This document shows, piece by piece, positions 7,477-13,928 of a stretch of DNA of 18,371 bases; the stretch's first letter is position 1; the number at the start of each line of letters is the position of its first letter. The notes beneath the pieces were generated by a model. That model saw nothing but the letters and a program-made list of their open reading frames with translations. It was not told the DNA's origin and did not search any database. This DNA is from Erysipelotrichaceae bacterium. Its GTDB lineage: Bacteria > Bacillota_I > Bacilli_A > Erysipelotrichales > Erysipelotrichaceae. The stretch lies in the NCBI GenBank assembly GCA_900770275.1, contig CAAGJS010000176.1:1-18371 (forward strand), read 5' to 3'. The position numbers were made by a program, and so were the translations under genes.

Positions 7477-8412
7477 TTAAGCACCTTCCTTTGCCACACG
7501 GATACGCGGATCAATGACGCCATAGAGAATATCGACCACCAGCATCACCGCAATGTACATCGCCGAATAGACGAATGCACAGGCAATGACGACGTTGTAG
7601 TCATTGTTCTGGATGGCATTTACCATCAACATGCCGATGCCCGGAATGCCGAACACCTTTTCAACAACCATGGAACCGGTCAGAAGATTGACCAGCAGCG
7701 GTCCCATAATGGTGACGATCGGAATCATGGTATTGCGCAGCGCATGGTGCATGATCACGATCCGCTGCGGCATACCTTTCGCCTGCACCAGCTGAATGTA
7801 ATCGGAATTCAGAACATCAATCATCTCGGAACGGGTGAAACGCGAAATGTTCGCAATCGGGAACATACTCAGCGAAATGACCGGCAGAATCAAGGAAGCC
7901 GCCTGCCGGTTGGCATTGTACAGAATCGGCGTCCACTGCAGCTTAAAGCCAATGAAATAGGCCAGCAGCAGCGCGAACACATACGACGGCACCGATACAC
8001 CAAGAATCGCCAGCACCGAACACAAGGTATCAAGGAACGAATTGTGATGGAGCGCGGCCGCAATCCCAAGAAGAATACCGAGAATCGAACCAATGAGCAT
8101 CGCCAGAGCACCGATCCTGATCGAAAGCAGAAGCGGAGCAGCGACCAGCTTCGACACTTCCTGGTTCTTGTTCAGAACATAGGAAACGCCAAGATCGCCC
8201 TTGAGCATATTCTTGAGATAGAGGCCAAAGCGCACCATGAACGGCTGATCAAGTCCATACTTCGCATAGAGAAGCGCACGCTGCGTCTCTGTCAGTTTTT
8301 CATCATTGAACGGAGAGCCCGGCATCTTGTCCAGCATCAGGAACAGGACGAAGACGATGACGACCAATGTCGCCAGCGCAATCAGGATCCGCTTCAGAAT
8401 ATATTTAGACAT
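7477..8412 (-). CDS. oppB: Oligopeptide ABC transporter permease OppB
   Basis: This permease has the family's typical N-terminus: MSKYILKRILIALATLVVIV, a first membrane helix, then a loop containing LTETQRALLYAKYGLDQP, followed by a five-helix permease core. The EAA motif VQAKGMPQRIVIMHHALRN and the following VEKVFGIPGIGML are standard for OppB/DppB. Length is 311 aa. GGAAGG lies just upstream of the ATG. The gene is separated from oppA by 85 nt holding a hairpin with a T-run, so its expression is probably lower than that of oppA. Confidence 0.94.
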   Translation of the reverse strand: MSKYILKRILIALATLVVIVFVLFLMLDKMPGSPFNDEKLTETQRALLYAKYGLDQPFMVRFGLYLKNMLKGDLGVSYVLNKNQEVSKLVAAPLLLSIRIGALAMLIGSILGILLGIAAALHHNSFLDTLCSVLAILGVSVPSYVFALLLAYFIGFKLQWTPILYNANRQAASLILPVISLSMFPIANISRFTRSEMIDVLNSDYIQLVQAKGMPQRIVIMHHALRNTMIPIVTIMGPLLVNLLTGSMVVEKVFGIPGIGMLMVNAIQNNDYNVVIACAFVYSAMYIAVMLVVDILYGVIDPRIRVAKEGA

Positions 8413-8426
8413 TGTCCTTCCTTTCT

Positions 8427-8467
8427 AAAAATGCCACATAAGGACGGTCTTTCGGCCGCCCTTATGT
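8427..8467 (-). terminator. Intercistronic hairpin with T-run between oppA and oppB
   Basis: On the minus strand ACATAAGG (8467-8460) pairs with CCTTATGT (8443-8436). Inside this are a G-U pair and CGG/CCG, with a small loop around CGAAAG; downstream the minus strand reads GGCATTTTT. It starts 30 nt after the oppA stop, and the oppB ribosome binding site follows directly. It is best read as a leaky terminator or 3'-end stabiliser that raises OppA over the membrane components, a common arrangement for binding-protein transporters. Confidence 0.7.
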
Positions 8468-8497
8468 GTCAGAGGAGATAACTGTCAGAGTTATTGA

Positions 8498-10189
8498 TTA
8501 AGCTGCCTTCTTGATATGACGATACGAGTCTACGGATGCACTGTGGAACTCGATGCCCGTAACCTTCGGATTGATCATCATAGCGCCGCCGTTCTGGTAT
8601 ACAGGAATGACACCGACATCATCGACAACGATGACCTTCTCAGCATCCAGATAATCCTGCCAACGCTTAGCAGAATCCGTCGCATCTTCACCAGAGCTTG
8701 CCGCATGAACGAGCTTATCATAGTCCGCATTGCTGTAGGAGCCGGAGTTGTTCGCCGTATTGTCAGAGGTGAACAGATCGAAGTAGGTCTCCGGATCCGC
8801 GTAGTCAGGACCCCAGCGAGTCAGCGCAACGTTGTAATCCTTATCGTTCATCAGCTGCAGACGAGTCTTCTTCGGCTTCGAGTTCAGCGTAACATCCATG
8901 CCGATTGCCTTCAGATTGGACTGAATATACTCTGCAACAGCCTTCGAAGCTTCGGAATCTTCATACAGCAGTTCGAACGAAACAGTATCCGTACCAAGCT
9001 CTTCCAGAGCCTTGGCATAGTATTCCTTCGCCTGATCCAGGTTGTAATCCGTCAGCTTGCCGTTTTCTTCGCGGAAGTCTTTTCCGCTCGGGCCCGTTGC
9101 AAGATCCTGCGGAATCAGGCCATCGGCACCGATCGAACCGTCTTTCAGAACATTGGTTGCAATCGTGTCGCGGTCAATTGCCAGGCTCATGGCCTTGCGC
9201 AGGTTGAGGTTCGCAAACTGCGAATTCTCCGGATGAACCGAAGTGTTGAAATCAATCGAGAGGTACCACAGATAGCCGGTCATACGGTTCGTGAAGCCTT
9301 CCGTACCGGAGTACTGATCAACCTGATCGCCCTGCAGCTTGACGACGTCGAGGTTGCCGCTCTGGTAGTCAAGCATCGCGGACTGCGTATCCTGCAGATA
9401 ACGGAAGACGATCTTATCAACATAGTCGCCCATCTGATCTGCCTTGAAGTAATCCGGGTTCTTCTCAAACGTATATTCGCTGCCCTGCGTATAGCCGGTC
9501 ATCGTATACGGTCCGCAATACAGCAGGTTGTCCGGAGACAGTGCGAACTGATCGCCCTGTGCCTCATAGAATTTCTGATTCAGCGGGAAGAAGGACGGGA
9601 ACGCAAGCAGCGACAGGAAGAAGTCGCACGGAAGCGTCAGCGTAACCTGCAGCGTCTTATCATCGACGGCCTTTACGCCCAGTTCGGACGGATCAGCTGT
9701 GCCAGCGTTGACTGCCGCAGCGTTAGCGATATGAACCGTGTCAAGAATGAATGCATATTCAGATGCGGTGTCCGGATTATCAAGACGCTGCCATGCATAG
9801 ACGAAGTCGCTCGCCGTAACAGGATCGCCATTGGACCACTTCGCATCCGCAAGATGGAACGTATAGACAAGTCCATCATCACTGACGTCCCAGCTTTCCG
9901 CCAGTTCCGGAAGAGGACTGCCGTCAGCCGCCAGTTCCGTAAGTCCGGACATGACAAGCGACTGCATGATGAAGGAGTTGCCATCGGTAGCGATTTCATA
10001 GTCCATTGTGTTCAGGTCCGCATCGATTGCGACTGTCACAGTCGATGCATCACCGGATGCCGAACCACCGGATGCAGCACCGTCGGTTGATGTAGCGCCG
10101 GAAGAAGTAGAGCTTCCGCCGCAGCCCGCCAGCATCGCAGCTGCCAGTGCCAATGCCAGTGGATTCTTAAGATCGGTTAGATCTGCCAT
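8498..10189 (-). CDS. oppA: Oligopeptide-binding lipoprotein OppA (SBP family 5)
   Basis: This extracellular, membrane-anchored solute-binding protein captures peptides for OppBCDF. A lipoprotein signal with lipobox LAGC places the lipidated Cys at residue 23, followed by a Gly/Ser/Ala/Thr-rich tether (about 24-52). The family-5 hallmark then appears: ELAESWDVSDDGLVYTFHL, with DAKWSNGDPVTASDFVYAWQ after it. Near the end, RWGPDYADPETYFDLF is the peptide-binding-protein pattern. Length is 563 aa, normal for an oligopeptide rather than a dipeptide binder. The start at 10189 is preferred to an in-frame ATG at 10285 because GGGGG (GAAAGGGGGAATTAATA) lies upstream, the signal peptide then starts properly, and the 10285 start would lie upstream of the promoter. 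The n-region (MADLTDLKN) is oddly acidic for a signal peptide. First gene of the operon. Confidence 0.94.
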   Translation of the reverse strand: MADLTDLKNPLALALAAAMLAGCGGSSTSSGATSTDGAASGGSASGDASTVTVAIDADLNTMDYEIATDGNSFIMQSLVMSGLTELAADGSPLPELAESWDVSDDGLVYTFHLADAKWSNGDPVTASDFVYAWQRLDNPDTASEYAFILDTVHIANAAAVNAGTADPSELGVKAVDDKTLQVTLTLPCDFFLSLLAFPSFFPLNQKFYEAQGDQFALSPDNLLYCGPYTMTGYTQGSEYTFEKNPDYFKADQMGDYVDKIVFRYLQDTQSAMLDYQSGNLDVVKLQGDQVDQYSGTEGFTNRMTGYLWYLSIDFNTSVHPENSQFANLNLRKAMSLAIDRDTIATNVLKDGSIGADGLIPQDLATGPSGKDFREENGKLTDYNLDQAKEYYAKALEELGTDTVSFELLYEDSEASKAVAEYIQSNLKAIGMDVTLNSKPKKTRLQLMNDKDYNVALTRWGPDYADPETYFDLFTSDNTANNSGSYSNADYDKLVHAASSGEDATDSAKRWQDYLDAEKVIVVDDVGVIPVYQNGGAMMINPKVTGIEFHSASVDSYRHIKKAA

Positions 10190-10221
10190 TATTAATTCCC
10201 CCTTTCGATTGGAATAAAAAG

Positions 10222-10250
10222 AGTATAAAGTGCCAGAAAAATATTTACAA
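10222..10250 (-). promoter_or_regulatory. Sigma-A-type promoter of the opp operon
   Basis: On the minus strand TTGTAA (10250-10245, 4/6 to consensus) and TATACT (10227-10222, 5/6) are separated by exactly 17 bp. The -10 element ends 32 nt before the oppA ATG, leaving room for a short leader containing the ribosome binding site. Confidence 0.75.
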
Positions 10251-10300
10251 CGCTGAATTTCACAAACATTACACATTTCTGTCACTTATTTTCACATCTT

Positions 10301-10316
10301 ATGTAAATTTTTACAT
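10301..10316. promoter_or_regulatory. Palindrome ATGTAAA-TT-TTTACAT upstream of the opp promoter
   Basis: A perfect 7-bp inverted repeat with a 2-nt centre lies about 50 bp upstream of the -35 element in an AT-rich stretch. Between it and the promoter the minus strand carries several TGTGAAA/TGTG repeats. Operator-like in form; the cognate regulator is unknown. Confidence 0.4.
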
Positions 10317-10437
10317 TCAGCATTTCTGGAAAACTAACTATTTTTATCCCAAAAACGGTGCATTTTATTCGCATTTTTCGCTATTTTTCTGACATTTTAT
10401 CGAACTTTTTGAGTTTGATTCAATGCACATCATTCTG

Positions 10438-10454
10438 CTGTTTTCAGAAAACAG
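10438..10454. promoter_or_regulatory. Palindrome CTGTTTTCAGAAAACAG (CodY-box-like)
   Basis: A perfect 8-bp inverted repeat around a single base. Its core TTTTCAGAAAA matches 11 of the 15 positions of the CodY consensus AATTTTCWGAAAATT, and CodY commonly represses peptide-uptake operons in Bacillota. It lies 188 bp upstream of the opp -35 element and 10 nt after the stop of the small gene at 10464, with no T-run on either side, so it is not a normal terminator. Whether this organism has CodY cannot be told from the window. Confidence 0.35.
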
Positions 10455-10463
10455 TCGGCTGTC

Positions 10464-10820
10464 TTAAGCGCCGCGGACGGCTGGTTTCCCCTCGTCTAAC
10501 CACGCAAGTTTACCTTCCACCTGCCAGAATGATTTCCCATCAGAGATATCTGCCGCAAGAAATTTTTCCTTAATCCGATCCAGATCTGTGTCCGAGATTT
10601 CAAGAACCCGTGTCCACTTCAATGTCCCATCTGCCGACAAAATCGAATGGTAACAGCTATCACCCTCATTCTCTGCCGCCCACCGATCCACAAAGAATGT
10701 CGTTACACCGCTCGCCTGATCAAGCTGCGCTTCGCACCAGTATACGTAACCGTTCAGAAACAGCGACGCTTCTGAGTACCACCCGGTATCGAGAAACTGT
10801 TCCAGATTTCCGTTAATCAT
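10464..10820 (-). CDS. Small hypothetical protein, 118 aa
   Basis: I do not recognise this protein. It is soluble with no membrane span or signal peptide, rich in Trp (six) and acidic. It has a strand-rich middle part (LNGYVYWCEAQLDQ, TTFFVDRWAAEN, LKWTRVLEI) and a helix (DLDRIKEKFLAAD), ending AVRGA. The ATG at 10820 is chosen because AAGGGGAAAAGG lies just upstream; an in-frame GTG at 10838 would add six residues (MKGKRT) without a good binding site. It lies between the opp promoter region and a terminator-bearing repeat, so it may be transcribed on its own, but no clear promoter was found in the roughly 50 nt between that hairpin and the start. Composition and codon use look like the neighbouring genes, so it is probably real. 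Confidence 0.65.
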   Translation of the reverse strand: MINGNLEQFLDTGWYSEASLFLNGYVYWCEAQLDQASGVTTFFVDRWAAENEGDSCYHSILSADGTLKWTRVLEISDTDLDRIKEKFLAADISDGKSFWQVEGKLAWLDEGKPAVRGA

Positions 10821-10869
10821 TGTCCTTTTCCCCTTCACTTTTCCTAGTCTTCTCCAGGAATCGCGATTA

Positions 10870-10915
10870 ATAAAAGACCGTCACCAGTACGGCAACGGCC
10901 TGTTATCAATTATCT
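10870..10915 (-). repeat. 46-bp direct repeat, copy 1, containing a terminator hairpin
   Basis: Identical at 42 of 46 positions to 11670-11715 and in the same orientation. On the minus strand GGCCGTTGCC (10900-10891) pairs with GGTGACGGTC (10884-10875), using three G-U pairs and a short loop, and TTTTATTAAT follows. It therefore works as a minus-strand terminator, here downstream of the broken toxin gene. Confidence 0.8.
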
Positions 10916-11030
10916 CCTTAATGTAGGAAACACATAATGTGATCGAAAGTCCAAAGAAAACTCTAATGCCAAAGAGAATAGTCTTTGCTTATCGGTAGTC
11001 TGTTGCGCTGATTAACAGTCATTGCAAATG

Positions 11031-11332
11031 CTACAGATCCCTTCCTTGATACTGTATTGTAACAACAATTACAGTTTTTTCTGATTCATCGACACGAAAA
11101 ATCGCGATGTAGCTATCGACAAGCAATTGCCGGTATCCCATTCCAGCATATCGGCCTTGGTTACGCTCTTGATGAGACTGTGGAAAAGTATCTAAACTCA
11201 GAATCGCTTTTTTATCCTTACGACCTGTCTTTTAGCATTTTCCAAAGCCAATTTTTCATTTGCAAGATATTCGAATATCAAGTCCAATTCATGAATTGCC
11301 CTGGAGCTAATAACGATTCTGTACTTATCCAA
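11031..11332 (-). pseudogene. RelE/ParE-family toxin with a one-base frameshift
   Basis: The gene begins with TTG inside the end of the antitoxin gene (8-nt overlap) and reads LDKYRIVISSRAIHELDLIF..., then stops after 44 codons at TGA (11200-11198). The rest of the protein is in another frame: AILSLDTFPQSHQERNQGRY, MGYRQLLVDSYIAIF, RVDESEKTVIVVTIQYQGRDL, ending at TAG (11033-11031). Adding one A to the A6 run (T6 at 11208-11213 on the plus strand) joins the parts into a normal 100-residue type II toxin of the RelE/ParE mRNA-interferase/gyrase-inhibitor fold, with VVRIKKAILSLDTFP across the junction. Everything else is intact, so the change is recent, is a sequencing error in a homopolymer, or is a slippage-controlled switch. 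As read, the toxin would be inactive. RelE versus ParE activity cannot be told apart from sequence alone. Confidence 0.75.
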
Positions 11333-11588
11333 AATGCTTTTTATCCAAGTCTGCGAAAACCTTTTCTGCATCAACTGGCTTTACACCATTTGAAATTTCC
11401 TTTTCAGCCTCATAGATTGCCTGGTCAATTCGGTGAATCCCAGCAAACTTATCATAAAGTTCACTGCTCATAACAACTAAATCGCTATACCCATTCTTGG
11501 TAATGAAAATAGGCTCTTCCACCTTATGAGCAATGCTGGAAATCTCATTCGTATTTCGCAAATCTTTGATAGGCATAATTACCGGCAT
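11325..11588 (-). CDS. Type II antitoxin, Phd/YefM family
   Basis: An 87-aa protein whose N-terminal half has the Phd/YefM pattern: MPIKDLRNTNEISSIAHK, EEPIFITKNGYSDLVVMS and ELYDKF. This half normally forms the dimeric DNA-binding domain that represses the operon. The C-terminal half is acidic and helical (IDQAIYEAEKEISNG, AEKVFADLDKK), the part that wraps the toxin. The start at 11588 has AAGGAGG 9 nt upstream; a second ATG four codons later is possible but less well placed. The toxin frame overlaps its 3' end by 8 nt, the usual coupling in such modules. An 8-bp inverted repeat upstream is a good candidate autoregulatory site. The antitoxin is intact although the toxin is not. Confidence 0.88.
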   Translation of the reverse strand: MPVIMPIKDLRNTNEISSIAHKVEEPIFITKNGYSDLVVMSSELYDKFAGIHRIDQAIYEAEKEISNGVKPVDAEKVFADLDKKHFG

Positions 11589-11624
11589 AGATATGGGCCT
11601 CCTTATGACACATATATAGCATAT

Positions 11625-11647
11625 TTATGTTCATAATACGAACATAA
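11625..11647. promoter_or_regulatory. Putative operator of the toxin-antitoxin operon
   Basis: A perfect inverted repeat TTATGTTC-N7-GAACATAA lies 36-58 bp upstream of the antitoxin ATG, in the place expected for the promoter. Phd/YefM antitoxins bind palindromes of this kind to repress their own operon. AT-rich -10-like sequences (TATGCT, TATATA) lie just downstream, but no clear -35 was found. Confidence 0.55.
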
Positions 11648-11669
11648 TTTTAATGTTTTAGGATGCCAC

Positions 11670-11715
11670 ATAAAAGACCGTCACCATTACGGCAACGGCC
11701 TTTCATCGATTATCT
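11670..11715 (-). terminator. gap terminator, copy 2 of the 46-bp direct repeat
   Basis: On the minus strand GGCCGTTGCC (11700-11691) pairs with GGTGACGGTC (11684-11675) around a five-base loop and is followed by TTTTATG. It lies about 35 nt after the gap stop codon. The sequence is repeated at 10870-10915 on the other side of the toxin-antitoxin genes with four mismatches. Confidence 0.8.
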
Positions 11716-11734
11716 TGCGTTCGTGATGTAAGGA

Positions 11735-12754
11735 TTACTTCACGTTAGCGAAGTACTTGATGGTACGAACCATCTGAGAAGTGTAGGAGTTCTCATTGTC
11801 ATACCAGGAAACAGTCTGTACTTCGTAAGTGTCCTCATCAACCTTGAGAACCATCGTCTGCGTAGCATCGAAGATGGAACCATGAGTCTCGTTGATGATA
11901 TCGCTCGAAACGATCTCTTCCGTGTTGTAGGAGAAGGAATCGGACTGAGCAGCCTTCATGACATCGTTGACCTTTTCCTTGGTCAGATCATGAGCCTTAA
12001 CAACCGAGAACAGCAGAGTCGTGGATCCTGTAGGAACAGGAACACGCTGAGCAGCACCGATCAGCTTGCCATCGAGTTCCGGAATAACCAGACCGATTGC
12101 CTTAGCAGCACCAGAGCTAGCCGGAACGATGTTCTGAGCACCAGCTCTCGAACGACGCAGGTTACCCTTTCTCTGCGGACCATCGAGGATCATCTGATCG
12201 CCCGTGTAAGCGTGAACTGTGCACATAATGCCAGCCTGAATAGGATAAGCATCATTCAGAGCCTTAGCCATCGGAGCCAGGCAGTTCGTCGTGCAGGAAG
12301 CTGCGGAGATGATCTGATCATCAGCCGACAGAGTCTTCTCGTTAACGCTGTAAACAATTGTCTTCAGATCCTTGCCAGCCGGAGCGGAAATAACAACCTT
12401 CTTAGCACCAGCCTTGATATGAGCCATCGACTTCTCCTTGGAGGTATAGAAGCCAGTGCACTCGAGAACGACGTCAACCTTCAGCTCACCCCAAGGGCAG
12501 TTAGCTGCATCCTTCTCAGCGTAGATCTTGATTTCCTTACCATCAACAACGATGACACCCTTCTCATCGTCAGCGGAAATCTCATGATCCCACTTGCCAT
12601 GAGTCGTATCGTGCTTGAGCAGATAAGCCAGCATCGAAGGCGTCGTCAGATCGTTAATAGCAACAACCTCATAGCCCTCGGAGACAAACATCTGCCGGAA
12701 TGCGAGACGACCAATACGACCGAATCCGTTAATCGCAACTCTTACATCTGTCAT
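11735..12754 (-). CDS. gap: Glyceraldehyde-3-phosphate dehydrogenase (type I, NAD-dependent)
   Basis: This glycolytic enzyme converts glyceraldehyde 3-phosphate, phosphate and NAD to 1,3-bisphosphoglycerate in the cytoplasm. The Rossmann motif INGFGRIGR is at 8-16. Asp35 after the second strand (VVAINDLTTP) indicates NAD rather than NADP use. The active site SAASCTTNCLAP has the nucleophile at Cys154, and His181 is in CTVHAYTGDQ. The C-terminal WYDNENSYTSQMVRT is the family hallmark. Length is 339 aa, normal. GAGGAGGTC lies before the ATG, and a strong promoter lies close by. It stands alone here, without pgk or tpi next to it. Codon choice looks strongly biased, as expected of a highly expressed gene. 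Confidence 0.98.
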   Translation of the reverse strand: MTDVRVAINGFGRIGRLAFRQMFVSEGYEVVAINDLTTPSMLAYLLKHDTTHGKWDHEISADDEKGVIVVDGKEIKIYAEKDAANCPWGELKVDVVLECTGFYTSKEKSMAHIKAGAKKVVISAPAGKDLKTIVYSVNEKTLSADDQIISAASCTTNCLAPMAKALNDAYPIQAGIMCTVHAYTGDQMILDGPQRKGNLRRSRAGAQNIVPASSGAAKAIGLVIPELDGKLIGAAQRVPVPTGSTTLLFSVVKAHDLTKEKVNDVMKAAQSDSFSYNTEEIVSSDIINETHGSIFDATQTMVLKVDEDTYEVQTVSWYDNENSYTSQMVRTIKYFANVK

Positions 12755-12786
12755 GAAATTTATGACCTCCTCTATGTTGCACGATA

Positions 12787-12814
12787 ATTATATCTCAGAC
12801 ACACGCTTCGTCAA
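12787..12814 (-). promoter_or_regulatory. Promoter of gap
   Basis: On the minus strand TTGACG (12814-12809, 5/6) and TATAAT (12792-12787, 6/6) are 16 bp apart. The -10 ends 32 nt before the gap ATG. This is the strongest sigma-A-type promoter in the window. The rest of the 250-bp spacer (about 12815-12940) shows only a weak second TTGACC upstream and no classical CggR operator. Confidence 0.85.
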
Positions 12815-12941
12815 TCGCCCAAAGCTTCACAAAATGCGCATTCTGCCGCATAATTACCAATTTCCGCCTACCACGGTCAACACCTGCTTTTACATCAGAA
12901 TGAAGGTGTAAAGTTGGCCGCTTTCCACAGGCACAACGCCT

Positions 12942-12989
12942 TAGAAAAACAGGCCGGGAAGACGATCATCTGTGATCGCTCTTCCTGGC
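12942..12989 (-). terminator. Terminator of the rapZ-yvcK-whiA operon
   Basis: On the minus strand GCCAGGAAGAGCGATC (12989-12974) pairs with GATCGTCTTCCCGGC (12967-12953) around a 6-nt loop, then CTGTTTTTCTAAGG follows. It lies 16 nt after the acetyltransferase stop codon and is the longest stem in the window. Confidence 0.9.
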
Positions 12990-13004
12990 ATTCCTGATCT
13001 TTGC

Positions 13005-13928
13005 TCAATACCGCTCATTGAAGTTTAACGGACGGCCGCTGAGTTCAAACGCCTCTTTCCCCGTCGAAACCTGTGCCTTGTAAAGCCTTGAAAACAGAGC
13101 CGGCTGATTGAGGCGGACAAGGGACGCATCATAGCTCATCTTCTGTACCGAAGGGAAGAGGCGGCTCATGTTTTCCGCACCGCTCACATCGAGAATGATG
13201 CGCTGACGCATCGTCAGTGCTGTATCCACAAGCTTCCAGATCGCAAGCGAATCCGTATAGACAAGCTCATCGATCCAGCCATCACGTCCCCGCATCGAAA
13301 TGACGGCATAGCCATGAAGCTGAGCGTCTTCGCCATAGTAGCCGACCAGCTTTCCGCCGACCGCATTGACTTCCCGCTGCAGGTTCTCAAAGTAGCGAAG
13401 AGTGCGCGCCTTGAAGCCATTGAAGCGGCGGATATAGGTGCTGTACACCTTCAACAGATCGCTCGCCGGCACATCATAGGAAATACCGTCCCGCGTCAGC
13501 TCGCGGCAGTCCGGCCTCTGCAGAAGGTAGCGCTGACGCGTATAGACAGGCTCAAAGCCCCATTGCGCATAGTTATCCACCGTATCGATGCCGTTGGGAA
13601 TTACAATCGTCACCAGCTCCTGATGGCTGCAGGCGTCAATGACCGTATCCATCAGCCGGTGCATCCGCCCCTGGCCACGAAAGTCAGGCATCGTGCAGGC
13701 ACCCGAAATAACGCTTGCCTGCAGAATTCTGCCATTAAACAGCAATGAATGACGGATCCGGAACACTTCCGCCGCAATCATTCCGTTTTCCACATCGACA
13801 TAGGCATCCTGCGGACGAAGGACATTGTCAAAAAACACATCCGCCCACGCACGGCTCCTGTTCGTCCAGCAGCGCTCATAGACTTCCTTCAGATCCTGTG
13901 TACGAAAATCAACGGCCAGCTGAATCAT
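13005..13928 (-). CDS. GNAT-family N-acetyltransferase (Eis-like)
   Basis: A predicted acetyl-CoA-dependent N-acetyltransferase of unknown substrate. The acetyl-CoA pyrophosphate loop is in GACTMPDFRGQGRMHRLM (about 77-94), preceded by two strands (GMIAAEVFRIRH, LQASVISGAC). A second, less clear acyltransferase-like half follows (residues about 150-300, with QLHGYAVISMRGRDGWIDEL). This two-part shape, about 307 aa long, resembles the Eis group. The start at 13928 (MIQLAVDF) is chosen for the AAAAGG upstream; an ATG at 13952 would add eight basic residues. Both overlap the preceding small membrane-protein gene (20 or 44 nt). It is the last gene of the rapZ-yvcK-whiA unit and is not usually part of that cluster. 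Confidence 0.8.
   Translation of the reverse strand: MIQLAVDFRTQDLKEVYERCWTNRSRAWADVFFDNVLRPQDAYVDVENGMIAAEVFRIRHSLLFNGRILQASVISGACTMPDFRGQGRMHRLMDTVIDACSHQELVTIVIPNGIDTVDNYAQWGFEPVYTRQRYLLQRPDCRELTRDGISYDVPASDLLKVYSTYIRRFNGFKARTLRYFENLQREVNAVGGKLVGYYGEDAQLHGYAVISMRGRDGWIDELVYTDSLAIWKLVDTALTMRQRIILDVSGAENMSRLFPSVQKMSYDASLVRLNQPALFSRLYKAQVSTGKEAFELSGRPLNFNERY

Noticed and set aside
8516..10090. Long plus-strand open frame opposite oppA, and a similar one at 5341-6438 opposite oppD
   Set aside because: Both are shadows caused by codon bias. They have Arg/Ile/Asn-rich translations with no motif, while the opposite strand encodes complete transporter proteins.
10850..10915. Possible 21-codon minus-strand leader peptide starting TTG after AAGGAG at 10916
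   Set aside because: The frame runs straight through the terminator hairpin of the 46-bp repeat, has a weak start codon and no conserved content that can be judged.
10870..11715. Insertion sequence or integrase-driven island between the 46-bp repeats
   Set aside because: No transposase or integrase, no terminal inverted repeats, and the repeats themselves form terminator hairpins. The simpler reading is a toxin-antitoxin module between duplicated terminators.
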